NCBI RefSeq assembly: GCF_900115735.1
Contig: NZ_FOXO01000020.1
Span: forward strand, 1-64,000
From: Butyrivibrio proteoclasticus
GTDB taxonomy: Bacteria; Bacillota; Clostridia; Lachnospirales; Lachnospiraceae
DNA: 64,000 nucleotides
Direction: 5' to 3'
How positions within the stretch are numbered: the first letter of the stretch is position 1; each line of letters begins with the position of its first letter. The notes under the pieces are model-generated. The model was given only the letters and a program-made list of their open reading frames with translations. It was not told the DNA's origin and did not search any database. This document shows positions 33,880 through 44,465 of the stretch, piece after piece. Made by a program: the position numbers and the translations under genes.

Positions 33880-34944
33880 ATGATAAAAAGTTTGATCATA
33901 AATCCCGGTTCTACTTCTACAAAAGTTGGTATTTTTGAAGATGAGACTCTTGTAAAAGAGGAAACATTAAGACACAGCACTGAGGAGATCAATCAGTTCG
34001 CAAGCATAATCGATCAGAAGGATTTCCGTAAGAACATCATTCTTGATTTCCTAAAAAAAGAGAGTATTGATATTAAGTCTTTTAACGTAATAGTTGGAAG
34101 GGGCGGTCTCTTAAGACCTATCCCGGGCGGCACATATGAGTGCACAGATGCTCTTTTAGAGGATCTTAGAAAGGGTGTTCAGGGCCAGCATGCTTCTAAC
34201 CTTGGCGGCATCCTTGCAAGAGAGATCGGTGATGAGATCGGTGTTCCTTCTTACATTGTTGACCCTGTTGTAGTTGACGAGATGGAACCTGTAGCACGTA
34301 TTTCAGGTGTTCCTGAGATTGAACGTGTATCTATCGACCATCCTCTTAATCAGAAAGCTGTTGCAAGAAGATACGCTAAAGAAATTGGCAAAAAATATGA
34401 CGAGATCAGTGTAATTGTTGTACACATGGGTGGTGGTACATCAACAGGTGTTCACAAAAACGGCAAGATGATAGATGTTTACGCAGCACTTAACGGTGAC
34501 GGTGCATTTTCACCTGAGAGAGCCAATGGTATTCCTGCAAAGGCTCTTGTAGATATGTGCTTCTCAGGCAAGTACACATATGATGAGATGAAGAAGAAAA
34601 TCGTCGGAGGCGGCGGACTTAATGCATATCTTGGAACTAACGATATGAGAGAAGTTAACAAGATGTGCGAAGAGGGTAATGAGAAGGCTATTCTTGTCCG
34701 TGATGCTTTTGTTTACCAGATTTGTAAAAACATTGGTGCTTGCGCAACAGTACTAAAGGGTAAAGTTGACCAGATCATTCTTACAGGTGGTATTGCTTAC
34801 GGCCAGGTGATCACTGATGCCATCAAAGAGAGAGTTGACTGGATCTGCCCTGTAACTGTATATCCGGGCGAGGATGAGCTTCTTGCTCTTGCACAGGGTG
34901 CTATTCGAGTACTTAATGGTGAGGAACAGGCAAAAGAATATTGA
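33880..34944 (+). CDS. buk: Butyrate kinase
   Basis: This 354-aa ASKHA-family kinase transfers phosphate from butyryl-phosphate to ADP. The phosphate-1 motif [19 protein letters not shown] is at the N-terminus, [20 protein letters not shown] is the phosphate-2 region, and ILTGGIAYG marks the adenosine site. The ATG has AGGAG at 8 nt; a longer frame starts inside the ptb-buk spacer and has no such site. It ends in a strong terminator. Confidence 0.95.
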   Translation: MIKSLIINPGSTSTKVGIFEDETLVKEETLRHSTEEINQFASIIDQKDFRKNIILDFLKKESIDIKSFNVIVGRGGLLRPIPGGTYECTDALLEDLRKGVQGQHASNLGGILAREIGDEIGVPSYIVDPVVVDEMEPVARISGVPEIERVSIDHPLNQKAVARRYAKEIGKKYDEISVIVVHMGGGTSTGVHKNGKMIDVYAALNGDGAFSPERANGIPAKALVDMCFSGKYTYDEMKKKIVGGGGLNAYLGTNDMREVNKMCEEGNEKAILVRDAFVYQICKNIGACATVLKGKVDQIILTGGIAYGQVITDAIKERVDWICPVTVYPGEDELLALAQGAIRVLNGEEQAKEY

Positions 34945-34956
34945 TAATTTATCAGT

Positions 34957-34987
34957 GGTGTCGGTCATTTTGACCGGCACCTTTTTG
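34957..34987 (+). terminator. Terminator of the ptb-buk operon
   Basis: GGTGTCGGTCA pairs with TGACCGGCACC (one T.G) around TTT and is followed by TTTTT. Confidence 0.88.
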
Positions 34988-35122
34988 CGCATGAGGGGCA
35001 TGTCATTAGATATTTGCTATGACGACAAGCGTATTGAAAAGCTATTATTAATCTGCTACAATGTACAACGGACTTTTGCTAAAATATTGGGTTATTATGC
35101 CCTTTTTTATGAGGAATAAAAC

Positions 35123-37687
35123 ATGAGTATTATTGATAAGATTATTGGTACACATAGCGAGAGAGAACTTAAGAGAATTCGCAGTACTGTTGATTCAATT
35201 GAGGCTATGAGACCAAAGATGCAGGCTCTTTCCGATGAAGAACTCAGAGGCAAAACAGATGAGTTCAAGAAGAGACTGGCAAATGGGGAGACACTTGATG
35301 ATATTATGCCAGAGGCATATGCGACAGTTCGTGAGGCAGGTAAGCGTGTTCTTGGAATGGAACACTTCAGAGTACAGCTTATTGGTGGCGTTATCCTTCA
35401 TCAGGGGAGAATCGCTGAGATGAGAACCGGTGAAGGTAAGACACTTGTAGCTACTCTTCCTTCTTACCTCGATGCCCTTGAGGGTAAAGGCGTTCATGTA
35501 GTAACAGTAAACGATTATCTTGCAAAGCGTGACGCTGAGTGGATGGGTAAGATCCATGAATTCCTTGGTCTTACTGTCGGTGTTGTTTTAAACAGTATGA
35601 CTTCTGAAGAGAGAAGAGCTGCTTATAACTGTGATATCACTTATGTAACAAACAACGAACTTGGATTTGATTACCTTCGTGATAACATGGCGATCTATAA
35701 AGAGCAGTGTGTTCTTCGTGGACTTAACTATGCCATCATCGATGAGATAGACTCTATCCTTATTGATGAAGCAAGAACACCTCTTATTATTTCAGGTCAG
35801 TCTGATAAATCAACCAAGCTTTATGAGGCATGTGACATCCTTGCAAAGCAGATGACACGTGGTGAGGATATGGAAGATCTCACTAAGATGGATGCCATCA
35901 TGGGTGTTGAGAGAGAAGAGACCGGTGACTTTATCGTCAACGAGAAGGATAAGATTGTAAACCTTACAGCACAGGGGGTTGCCAAGGTTGAGAGATTCTT
36001 TAGAATCGAGAACCTTGCTGATCCTGAAAACCTTGAGATTCAGCATAATATCATCCTTGCTCTTCGTGCAAACAACCTTATGCAGAGAGATCATGATTAC
36101 ATCGTTAAGGATGATGAAGTTCTTATTGTTGATGAGTTCACAGGCCGTGTAATGCCGGGACGACGTTATTCAGACGGCCTTCACCAGGCAATCGAGGCAA
36201 AAGAGCATGTTAAGGTTAAAAGAGAGTCCAAGACTCTTGCTACTATCACTTTCCAGAATTTCTTTAACAAGTTCGAGAAAAAATGTGGTATGACAGGTAC
36301 TGCTCTTACAGAGGAGAGAGAATTCCGTGATATCTACGGAATGGACGTTATCGAGATTCCTACAAACGAGCCTGTTATCCGTAAGGATCTTCAGGATGCA
36401 GTTTATAAGACTAAAAAAGAGAAGTTGAACGCTATCTGCGATGCAGTAGAGGAAGCTCATGCAAAGGGACAGCCTGTACTGGTTGGTACTATCACTATTG
36501 AGTCTTCTGAGGAAATAAGTAAGCTCCTTAGAAAACGTGGTATTCAGCATCAGGTACTTAATGCCAAGTTCCATGAAATGGAAGCTGAGATAGTAGCAGA
36601 GGCTGGTAAGCACGGCGCTGTTACAATCGCTACTAACATGGCAGGCCGTGGTACAGATATTAAGCTTGACGAAGAGGCAAGGGCAGCAGGCGGACTTAAG
36701 ATCATCGGTACAGAGAGACACGAGAGCAGACGTATCGACAATCAGCTCCGTGGTCGTGCCGGACGTCAGGGTGATCCCGGTGAATCCAAGTTCTACCTTT
36801 CACTTGAGGATAACCTCATGAGACTCTTTGGTTCAGAGAGACTTATAGCAATGTTCAATGCTCTTAAGATTCCTGATGGACAGGAAATTGAGCACTCATC
36901 TCTTTCAAAGGCTATTGAATCAGCTCAGAAGAAGATTGAGTCCAACAACTATGCGATAAGAAAGAACCTTCTCGAGTATGACCAGGTTAACAATGAGCAG
37001 AGAGAAATCATCTATGCAGAACGTAAGAAAGTTCTCGATGGTGACTCTATGAGGGATTCTATCTACAAGATGATAACGGATATTGTAGAGAATGCAGTAG
37101 AAACAGTTGTTGGAGAGGAAAATGATCCTGATAACTGGAATCTTGGCGAACTCAATGAGCTACTTCTTCCAACTGTACCACTTAAGAAGATTACAAGAGG
37201 CCGCATTGAAACTCTTACAAAGGCTGGTCTTCTTCAGCAGTTAAAAGAGGAAGCTGTTAAGCTTTACGAGACAAAAGAAGCAGAGTTCCCTGAGCCAGAA
37301 ACAATCCGTGAGATTGAGCGTGTAATCCTTCTGAAAGTAATTGACAGAAAGTGGATGGATCATATCGATGATATGGATCAGCTCCGTCAGGGAATCGGTC
37401 TTCAGGCATATGGCCAGAGAGATCCTAAGCTTGAGTACAAGCTTGCAGGCTACGAGATGTTTGATGATATGACCAGAAACATCAAGGAAGATACAGTAAG
37501 ACTTCTTTTCCATGTTCACATCGAGGAGAAGGTTGAGCGTGAGCAGGTAGCCAAGGTTACAGGAACAAATAAGGATGATTCAGTTGCAAAGACTCCTGTT
37601 AAGAGAGTTGAAGCTAAGGTTTATCCAAATGATCCATGTCCATGCGGAAGTGGTAAAAAGTTTAAGAATTGTCATGGAAGAGTTTAA
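35123..37687 (+). CDS. secA: Protein translocase ATPase SecA
   Basis: This is full-length SecA (854 aa), the motor of the Sec pathway. Visible motifs are [14 protein letters not shown] (Walker A, about 98-111), [13 protein letters not shown] (DEAD motif, about 206), [20 protein letters not shown] (motif VI), and the C-terminal zinc SEC-C motif [14 protein letters not shown]. It hydrolyses ATP to push preproteins through SecYEG at the membrane. It is followed by prfB after 20 nt, the usual neighbour in Firmicutes. Confidence 0.97.
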   Translation: MSIIDKIIGTHSERELKRIRSTVDSIEAMRPKMQALSDEELRGKTDEFKKRLANGETLDDIMPEAYATVREAGKRVLGMEHFRVQLIGGVILHQGRIAEMRTGEGKTLVATLPSYLDALEGKGVHVVTVNDYLAKRDAEWMGKIHEFLGLTVGVVLNSMTSEERRAAYNCDITYVTNNELGFDYLRDNMAIYKEQCVLRGLNYAIIDEIDSILIDEARTPLIISGQSDKSTKLYEACDILAKQMTRGEDMEDLTKMDAIMGVEREETGDFIVNEKDKIVNLTAQGVAKVERFFRIENLADPENLEIQHNIILALRANNLMQRDHDYIVKDDEVLIVDEFTGRVMPGRRYSDGLHQAIEAKEHVKVKRESKTLATITFQNFFNKFEKKCGMTGTALTEEREFRDIYGMDVIEIPTNEPVIRKDLQDAVYKTKKEKLNAICDAVEEAHAKGQPVLVGTITIESSEEISKLLRKRGIQHQVLNAKFHEMEAEIVAEAGKHGAVTIATNMAGRGTDIKLDEEARAAGGLKIIGTERHESRRIDNQLRGRAGRQGDPGESKFYLSLEDNLMRLFGSERLIAMFNALKIPDGQEIEHSSLSKAIESAQKKIESNNYAIRKNLLEYDQVNNEQREIIYAERKKVLDGDSMRDSIYKMITDIVENAVETVVGEENDPDNWNLGELNELLLPTVPLKKITRGRIETLTKAGLLQQLKEEAVKLYETKEAEFPEPETIREIERVILLKVIDRKWMDHIDDMDQLRQGIGLQAYGQRDPKLEYKLAGYEMFDDMTRNIKEDTVRLLFHVHIEEKVEREQVAKVTGTNKDDSVAKTPVKRVEAKVYPNDPCPCGSGKKFKNCHGRV

Positions 37688-37707
37688 GTAATTAGAAAGG
37701 TAAGTAT

Positions 37708-38850
37708 ATGGTAGTTTTAGATCAGATGAAGGTTGAGATTCAGAACTTGCAGGATACTTTAAAAGAAGTAACTGCTTCCCTTGACCTTGAGTCTAAGAAA
37801 AAAATAATTGAAGAGCTTAGCCGTGAGATGGAAGAGCCTGGTTTCTGGGATGATGCAGAAAAGGCCAACAAAAAGACAAAAGATCTTAAGAATATGCAGG
37901 ATCTTGTTGAAAACATCGAAAGACTTAACAATCAGTACGGTGATATTATTGACCTTATTGATATGCAGAATGCAGAAGGCGTAGATGATGATGATATGGC
38001 TGCTGAAATCAGATCAGAGCTTGATGAGTTTGAAGAGACTTTAGAGAATATCCGTATCAGCAATCTTCTCAATCAGCCTTATGATAAATATGACGTAATC
38101 CTTCGTCTCAATGCAGGAGCAGGCGGAACAGAAGCTTGTGACTGGGCAAGCATGCTTTATCGTATGTACACAAGATGGGCAGAGAGAAAGGGCTTTACAA
38201 CAGAAGTTCTCGATCTTCTCGACGGAGATGAAGCAGGAATCAAATCAGTTACATTCCAGATTTCAGGAACAAATGCTTATGGACTGTTAAAGTCAGAGCA
38301 TGGTGTTCACAGACTTGTTCGTATCAGCCCGTTCAATGCGCAGGCTAAGCGTCAGACATCATTCGTATCATGCGATGTTATGCCTGATATTGAAGAGGAC
38401 GTAGATGTAGAGATCAATCCTGATGATCTTAGAATTGATACATATCGTTCAAGTGGTGCCGGTGGACAGCACATCAACAAGACATCATCAGCTGTACGTA
38501 TCACACATATTCCTACAGGTGTTGTAGTTGCTTGCCAGAATGAGCGTTCACAGTTCCAGAACAAAGATAAGGCTATGCAGATGTTGAAGGCTAAACTGTT
38601 CATCATGAAACAGGAAGAACAGGCAGCAAAGCTTGATGGAATTCGTGGTGAAGTGAAGGATAATGCATGGGGAAGCCAGATCAGATCCTATGTACTTCAG
38701 CCATACACAATGGTTAATGATACAAGAACAGGATTTAAGGCATCTAACGCAGATGGCGTTCTTGATGGTGATCTTGATCCATTTATCAATGCATATCTTA
38801 AGTGGCTTGCAACAGGTGGAAAGCCGGTTGGAGATACTTCAGAAGAATAA
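37708..38850 (+). CDS. prfB: Peptide chain release factor 2, no frameshift site
   Basis: This 380-aa release factor recognises UGA and UAA. GAGGQHINKTSSAVRITH carries the GGQ motif. Most bacterial prfB genes need a +1 shift at CTT-TGA-C about codon 25. Here the equivalent position reads CTT-GAC-CTT in frame, so the autoregulatory stop is absent and the gene is continuous. It is directly downstream of secA, with an AGAAAGG site. Confidence 0.95.
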   Translation: MVVLDQMKVEIQNLQDTLKEVTASLDLESKKKIIEELSREMEEPGFWDDAEKANKKTKDLKNMQDLVENIERLNNQYGDIIDLIDMQNAEGVDDDDMAAEIRSELDEFEETLENIRISNLLNQPYDKYDVILRLNAGAGGTEACDWASMLYRMYTRWAERKGFTTEVLDLLDGDEAGIKSVTFQISGTNAYGLLKSEHGVHRLVRISPFNAQAKRQTSFVSCDVMPDIEEDVDVEINPDDLRIDTYRSSGAGGQHINKTSSAVRITHIPTGVVVACQNERSQFQNKDKAMQMLKAKLFIMKQEEQAAKLDGIRGEVKDNAWGSQIRSYVLQPYTMVNDTRTGFKASNADGVLDGDLDPFINAYLKWLATGGKPVGDTSEE

Positions 38851-38857
38851 TCACAGG

Positions 38858-38887
38858 GGATGCGGCTTTTGTGTCGCATCCTTTTTT
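38858..38887 (+). terminator. Terminator after prfB
   Basis: GGATGCG pairs with CGCATCC around a 10-nt loop and is followed by TTTTTT. Confidence 0.85.
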
Positions 38888-38963
38888 GATGTTTTTTATT
38901 CAAAAAATAGCTTTCGAAATTTATGTATTCCTAGTACAATATTGTATTAGGGGAGTTGTGTTT

Positions 38964-40046
38964 ATGAAAATTATTGAGAATGCTAAAGCTTTATGGAACC
39001 TATTTAAAGATTACCGTTCTATGAATGATGATGATTTGGCTGATTTTTACCAGTCAAAGTGCGATTATTATCAGAATTATGTGGCTATCAGCTTAGTGGT
39101 TGGCGCATTTGTTTCTATTACATATATTTTCTCGGATTATTTGCTCAATGGCACTTATCTTCCGACACTTATTCCCAGATTTTCAATACTTGTGGCGCTG
39201 GCGCTTTTTTTGGTGCTCATTAATTTTGTGCGTGACAGCAAGCTCATTACCTTTTTGGATTTTGCTCTTGCCCATTGCATAGTGTTGGCAACTATGTGGG
39301 CCATCTATCATCTTGAGATCAAGGTTCATGCCAGTGAAGGCTTTATTATCATGAACGTGGTATTTTTGACCGTTGGATTCGTTTCAAGGCCAAGATATAC
39401 CTTCCTTTCCAGTGTGATCTTTATTCTTGAGATCCTTATCACCAACACTTTTAATCATTATCCAAACCTTGATATTATCCTTGCACTGCAGATTCCGGTT
39501 GGTCTTGCGGTTGTATGTTCACACATTCTTTTGACATTGTACTACCTTGATCATTACAGGGTTCGTCAGAAGCTTGAACTTGCGATGGTTACAGATCCAC
39601 TCACTCAGGTTTATAACAGACACCTTTTGGAAAAAATTGTAACAAAGAATGCTCTTATTGATGCTCAGGAGCCTATTGCAATAGCAATGCTTGATATCGA
39701 TTACTTTAAGCAGGTTAATGATGAGCATGGTCACTATACAGGGGACCTTACACTTTTGTATATAGGTAAAAAGCTTTCAACTGAAACTCACGGTGATGAT
39801 TATGTTATCAGATTTGGCGGTGAGGAATTTATTATTATCTTCAAGAACTGCGATGTGAATAATGCCTGCGCAAGAATGGAACAGTTCAGGCGCGATATAG
39901 AGGCTGCTACAGATACACCTGTTCCATTTACAGTATCTGTGGGTGTTTCCAAGTACACGGGTGATTTCGCGAAGACTATACAGAATGTTGATTCAGCTTT
40001 GTACAAGGCCAAAAATACAGGAAGAAACAAGGTAGTGGTTGTTTGA
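38964..40046 (+). CDS. Diguanylate cyclase (GGDEF) membrane protein
   Basis: Six TM helices (about 35-200) form an unclassified N-terminal sensor. A GGDEF domain follows with DPLTQVYNR at its front and RFGGEEF as the active site, so c-di-GMP synthesis is predicted. The inhibitory RxxD site is absent (HGDD in its place), which removes product feedback. The ATG at GGGGAG is chosen over a longer frame that overlaps prfB. The gene runs directly into the MoxR gene. Confidence 0.88.
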   Translation: MKIIENAKALWNLFKDYRSMNDDDLADFYQSKCDYYQNYVAISLVVGAFVSITYIFSDYLLNGTYLPTLIPRFSILVALALFLVLINFVRDSKLITFLDFALAHCIVLATMWAIYHLEIKVHASEGFIIMNVVFLTVGFVSRPRYTFLSSVIFILEILITNTFNHYPNLDIILALQIPVGLAVVCSHILLTLYYLDHYRVRQKLELAMVTDPLTQVYNRHLLEKIVTKNALIDAQEPIAIAMLDIDYFKQVNDEHGHYTGDLTLLYIGKKLSTETHGDDYVIRFGGEEFIIIFKNCDVNNACARMEQFRRDIEAATDTPVPFTVSVGVSKYTGDFAKTIQNVDSALYKAKNTGRNKVVVV

Positions 40047-40047
40047 T

Positions 40048-40986
40048 ATGGGGAGCATAAAGGATATCCGAGACAATATTGGCAGGGTGTTAGTTGGTAA
40101 GGACGAGACAGTTCTTTTGACGGTGGTTGCTATGGTGGCCGGTGGACATGTTCTATTAGAAGATGTCCCTGGAACCGGCAAGACCATGCTTGCTAAGGCA
40201 CTGGCCAGATCAGTAGATGGAAGTTTTAAGAGAATTCAGTTTACACCGGACCTTCTCCCGTCTGATATCACAGGACTTAATGTTTATCAGATGTCTAAGG
40301 GAGAGTTTGTTTTTAACAAGGGTCCGGTTTTTTGTAACATTCTATTGGCGGATGAGATAAACAGGGCAACTCCAAGAACACAGGCAGGACTTCTTGAATG
40401 TATGGAGGAGAGGCAGGTTACAATTGACGGGCAGACAAGAACTCTTGAGAGGCCGTTTTTTGTTATTGCGACACAGAATCCAGTTGAGACTAGTGGAACT
40501 TTCCCTCTCCCTGAAGCGCAGCTGGACAGATTCCTTATGAAGCTGTCTGTCGGATTTCCTGACAGAGATGAAGAAATAAAAATTCTAGAGCGCTTTGATG
40601 GTAGTGGAAGCGGAGAAGCTTTAGAAAAGATCAGCTCTGTGACAGGTCCAAAAGAAATAGAAGAAATGCATGGTGAGGCTATGAAGGTAAAAGTTCACCC
40701 TCAGATAAAGGAGTACATAGCAGATATTATAGTTGCTACCAGAAAAAGAAGAGATGTTTCTTCCGGCGTTAGCACAAGGGGAAGTCTTGCACTTCTTAAC
40801 TGTGCCAAAGTTTTGGCCTTTGCTGAAGGAAGGGACTATGTTGTTCCTGAGGATATCAAGAGACTTGCAGTGCCTGTTTTGGCTCATAGACTTATTCTGG
40901 CTTCCGGCTATGGAGTGAATACGGATGCAAGTGGAATAATTCATAGCATTCTTGATGAAATTTCTGTACCGACTGAGGATTTCTGA
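40048..40986 (+). CDS. MoxR-family AAA+ ATPase
   Basis: This 312-aa MoxR chaperone has LLEDVPGTGKTMLAKALARS (Walker A), NILLADEINRATPRTQAGLL (Walker B) and VIATQNP (sensor 1). MoxR proteins act on partner complexes, often with DUF58 proteins. The DUF58 gene overlaps its stop by one base, so the two are coupled. It begins one base after the GGDEF stop. Confidence 0.93.
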   Translation: MGSIKDIRDNIGRVLVGKDETVLLTVVAMVAGGHVLLEDVPGTGKTMLAKALARSVDGSFKRIQFTPDLLPSDITGLNVYQMSKGEFVFNKGPVFCNILLADEINRATPRTQAGLLECMEERQVTIDGQTRTLERPFFVIATQNPVETSGTFPLPEAQLDRFLMKLSVGFPDRDEEIKILERFDGSGSGEALEKISSVTGPKEIEEMHGEAMKVKVHPQIKEYIADIIVATRKRRDVSSGVSTRGSLALLNCAKVLAFAEGRDYVVPEDIKRLAVPVLAHRLILASGYGVNTDASGIIHSILDEISVPTEDF

Positions 40987-42110
40987 TGCCTATTATACTT
41001 ATACCAATAGTTATTTTCGCTTTATATCATTTGGAAAAATGGCTCTTTGGTAATTTTTGGGACAAAGGGCTTATGGCGAGGCTTGATTTTGTTGAAGAAG
41101 CAGTAAATGAGGGCGAGAAGGCTCATTTACAGGAAGTTATCACTAACAGGAATTTTTTGCCCCTGCACATCTTGCAGGTCAGCTTTCAGACTGATAGGGG
41201 ACTTACATTTTCAGAAGAGACCAATTCCTCTGTCTCTGACAGGGTCAATGTGACGGACGTATTTAGCCTGGGATTATATGAAAAAATAACAAGAAAGTTG
41301 GAACTTGATTGTCAAAAGAGAGGATATTTTAGCATTTTGAAGACTTCTCTCAAGGCATCAGATCTTTTTAGCCCTGATATCAGATATAACACCTTTGAAC
41401 AGCACACGAATCTCTATGTCTATCCGGCGCCGCTTTCTGTCAGTAAGACAGAAGTGCCATTTAGACAGCTTATGGGAGATGTGCTTTCAAAGCGTTTTTT
41501 GTATGAGGATAATTTTACTTTTCGTGGGATCAGGGATTATTCCAAGACCGATCCGCAGAACATGGTGAACTGGAAGGCAACTGCCAAGACAGGAAATCTG
41601 AAGGTGAACCTGCATGATCATACATCTTCTCAGGAAGTGATGTTTATTTTAAATGTGGATGAACCGGGAATATTGTTCGAAAGGGAACTTTTGGAGGATT
41701 GCATAAGACTAACTATGTCTTTAGCGGGGAGATTTATCGAGGAAAATGTGCCGGTATCTCTTTTGACCAATGGTAGAGACAAGGTTACAGGGGAAAGCAT
41801 CTTTATTATGGCGGGAGCATCATCACTTCATATGGTTAGCATAAAAAGAGCTCTTGCAAGGATTGACCTTGAGAAGACGTTACCCAATTCTATGGCGGAG
41901 TTGGTGGAAAGAGAAGTGGCAAACGTTGATATAGAAAATACAACATTTTGCTATATTTCTACCACCAGAGGTGATGATTCTTTAAAGGCAGCAGGTTTCT
42001 TGGCTCAAAAGTCCGGGAAACTGTTATGGCTGTGCCCTTTAACCAAGGATATGAAGCAGGAACGTCCGGAAAATTTAAAAATCGATTTCAAAGTGGTTAT
42101 ACATGAATAA
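40986..42110 (+). CDS. DUF58 protein
   Basis: This 374-aa protein has a short N-terminal hydrophobic stretch and the DUF58 core FRGIRDYSKTDPQNMVNWKA followed by NLKVN. It has a von Willebrand-A-like fold in known cases and partners MoxR. It is coupled at its start to moxR and overlaps the next gene by 8 nt. The exact role (envelope assembly, stress) is not known. Confidence 0.88.
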   Translation: MPIILIPIVIFALYHLEKWLFGNFWDKGLMARLDFVEEAVNEGEKAHLQEVITNRNFLPLHILQVSFQTDRGLTFSEETNSSVSDRVNVTDVFSLGLYEKITRKLELDCQKRGYFSILKTSLKASDLFSPDIRYNTFEQHTNLYVYPAPLSVSKTEVPFRQLMGDVLSKRFLYEDNFTFRGIRDYSKTDPQNMVNWKATAKTGNLKVNLHDHTSSQEVMFILNVDEPGILFERELLEDCIRLTMSLAGRFIEENVPVSLLTNGRDKVTGESIFIMAGASSLHMVSIKRALARIDLEKTLPNSMAELVEREVANVDIENTTFCYISTTRGDDSLKAAGFLAQKSGKLLWLCPLTKDMKQERPENLKIDFKVVIHE

Positions 42111-43197
42111 GAGAATAGAAATATTAAGGATAATAAACAACATAGTGATAGCGTTATGCCTGAATTTTTTAAGTGTAATGTCTCTGAGGCTTGGCTTTAA
42201 GAAGGAAGTGGTCATTGTCTTTTTGTGCATCAATTTGCTTTTGGTGCTAATAATCACTGCTCTTGAGAGGATAAGAGAAACTCTTGTTTTTTATCCTGAG
42301 ATTTCGGAGGCTTTTTTCTTTATTGGTCTCTACATTTTTTGCAGGATCGTTAAAATACAGGAAGGCGTGATCGTGGTTCTTGTGGGCGAAGCAGTGTGGG
42401 GAATTCTGGCGGTTTTATATTACAATGCCAGACAGATACTGGATGCAATGGTTCCCTTTAAAGATGGTTCAAGTGTTCCAATAGAGATGGTAAAAAAGAA
42501 TAATGGCAGAATGGTGCGTTTGTCAGTGATGACTGTGGCTGTTTCAATGTTTATCTGTACCTTGTTCGACTACGGAAAAGAAATTGCTGCTGCGGTAAAA
42601 TATCTTGTCATTAGTTTCTTGAGGTGGCTTTTTGGATTTTTAAGTTTTAAAGAACCGGAAGAATATGTGCCGCTCCAGGAGAAACAGGAATTTGGTAATC
42701 TCCAGAGTCTTCTGCCGCAAGATTATGAAGATGATTCCATTTGGCACAGCATATGGGAATTTCTTTACTGGGTTTTGGCAGCAGTTGTTCTTATTGCTGC
42801 GATAGTTCTTTTGATAAGGGGGATAGGCAGACTTTACAAGACGTTGAAGAACTCAAGGAATGTTCTTAAGGATAAGCTTGGGCGTGATAAAGTTGAGTAT
42901 TTAAGTCCGTTTGATAAAAAAGAAAGTGAAAAATCAGGAAAAAGAAATGGATCTTTTTTGCAGATGAGGCTCAGTAATGAGGGGAGAGTCAGACTCTTAT
43001 TCAGGAAGTATATTAAAAATGGAAGCGGTTATACTGATGTTAAGAAAAGTCAGACACCAAGTGAACTTGAAAAGGCATCAAATGGAAGAGTGTCTGTGGC
43101 CTTTAGTATTTATGAAAAGGCCAGATACAGTGAACATCAGATAACCGCTGAAGATTTGAGAAGTATTAAAAAAATTGTAAGGGGACAGGAACTTTAA
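42103..43197 (+). CDS. Membrane protein with DUF4129-like tail
   Basis: Four or five TM helices (about 15-190) are followed by a loop and one last TM (about 225-250). The cytoplasmic C-terminus has the charged SNEGRVRLLFRKYIKNGSGY stretch typical of DUF4129 tails. In many genomes the MoxR-DUF58 pair is followed by a transglutaminase-DUF4129 protein; no transglutaminase domain is present here. It is the last gene of the unit and converges on the lipoprotein gene with a 4-nt overlap. Confidence 0.65.
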   Translation: MNKRIEILRIINNIVIALCLNFLSVMSLRLGFKKEVVIVFLCINLLLVLIITALERIRETLVFYPEISEAFFFIGLYIFCRIVKIQEGVIVVLVGEAVWGILAVLYYNARQILDAMVPFKDGSSVPIEMVKKNNGRMVRLSVMTVAVSMFICTLFDYGKEIAAAVKYLVISFLRWLFGFLSFKEPEEYVPLQEKQEFGNLQSLLPQDYEDDSIWHSIWEFLYWVLAAVVLIAAIVLLIRGIGRLYKTLKNSRNVLKDKLGRDKVEYLSPFDKKESEKSGKRNGSFLQMRLSNEGRVRLLFRKYIKNGSGYTDVKKSQTPSELEKASNGRVSVAFSIYEKARYSEHQITAEDLRSIKKIVRGQEL

Positions 43198-44336
43198 AAT
43201 ATTGAGGTGACATCCGTTATGTTATTATCAGTAACTTTAAAAGACCAGATTGAGTGACCTTTAAGTCTGTGTTCTGTAAGAAAATAGGTGTCATCTACAT
43301 TTGAGATGTAGTAAGGGGTTCCTCCTCCAATAAAGTATTCTGAATAGATGTCTTCGTATTTTCCCTGACTTAAGTCGGACAGGGAGGCTGTCTTTATTAT
43401 GGTTGCGAAGTCCTGTGAGCCTGTTGTATCTGTTGAAACTGAAATATAATAATAATCCTGAATTTTAGTAATCTGCACCATTCCTGCAATTTCTGCGGGG
43501 ACGGTGTATTTTTCTTTTATCTCTAAAGTGTCAAGGTCGCACATTATGATGTTAGAAGCGGCGGCAGAATTTGTGTCGGAAACTCCTGAAACAAAGTAAA
43601 TGTATCCATCAATTATAGAAAAAGAGCGGACATAAATGCCATCAAGTTCGTCAATTTTGCGAATATCGGTCAAGTACATTCTGCTTGAATCCGATGTGTG
43701 TCTGAAACAGTAAAGCTCGCCGGTAGTAGAACTCCACACATAAAAGGTATCCGTAATCTCGTTGTAAACAGTGTAATGTGGTCTGTTTCCAATATCATAA
43801 AAGGTCTGGGTATGAACGAATTTATCATTAACTATTTCATATACCAGAACTCTGTTATTTTCTGTGTCGTCGATCATGTATACAGTGCCATCGCTTGCTA
43901 TGGTATGTGGCTGTGTGGCATCGCTTGACATGATGTACCATTCATCAAGAGGTGCATTAAGGTCCTGAGAGTAAATAACGCGATTGTGATAACAATCTAC
44001 TATGAACCAGTTATCACCCTGTTTGGTGATGAAAGTTGGAACGCTTAGTTCGGTATCATAGTTCTGCACAATTTCTATGCCTGCTATGGCATCTTCTATG
44101 TCAACGTCATCTTCAGCATCTGCAAGTTCCTGACCTACAGAAGTAAGACTGGACTCTTCGATATAAGATGCACCGTTAAAAGGTGCTGCAGGAGTCAGAG
44201 TAGTTGAGTAAACAACTGCTGAGTCGGCAGAAGAATCAGGAATTGAAGTGTTGCCGAAATCTTGTATGTTGCATCCGGAAAGCAGCGAAGCAACAATAAA
44301 TACGCTTAATGATTTATGTAAAAATGTCTTTTTCAT
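43194..44336 (-). CDS. Lipoprotein with beta-propeller-like domain
   Basis: The signal peptide MKKTFLHKSLSVFIVASLL is followed by a lipobox LSGC, so this is a lipid-anchored outside protein (380 aa). The rest has repeated blades of the form NRVLVYEIVNDKFVH and DGYIYFVSGVSD, typical of a six- or seven-bladed propeller. It may be a binding or scaffold domain. The chosen start is 7 codons inside a longer frame because AAAGGACAG precedes it. It is divergent from the glycan cluster. Confidence 0.78.
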   Translation of the reverse strand: MKKTFLHKSLSVFIVASLLSGCNIQDFGNTSIPDSSADSAVVYSTTLTPAAPFNGASYIEESSLTSVGQELADAEDDVDIEDAIAGIEIVQNYDTELSVPTFITKQGDNWFIVDCYHNRVIYSQDLNAPLDEWYIMSSDATQPHTIASDGTVYMIDDTENNRVLVYEIVNDKFVHTQTFYDIGNRPHYTVYNEITDTFYVWSSTTGELYCFRHTSDSSRMYLTDIRKIDELDGIYVRSFSIIDGYIYFVSGVSDTNSAAASNIIMCDLDTLEIKEKYTVPAEIAGMVQITKIQDYYYISVSTDTTGSQDFATIIKTASLSDLSQGKYEDIYSEYFIGGGTPYYISNVDDTYFLTEHRLKGHSIWSFKVTDNNITDVTSIF

Positions 44337-44465
44337 TAAAAAATCTGTCCTTTTCAAAACTCCTTTTAGTTTACATTATGTTTGTTTCGAGGTAAAGGAT
44401 ATTGAAAAATATACTATAAAACGTTACGATTATTATAATAATATCGCATATCCAGGGGGTATAGT

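Noticed and set aside
36170-36721. Long minus-strand frame inside secA
   Set aside because: It is a shadow of a strongly conserved gene; similar shadows exist in secA, prfB and rplA.
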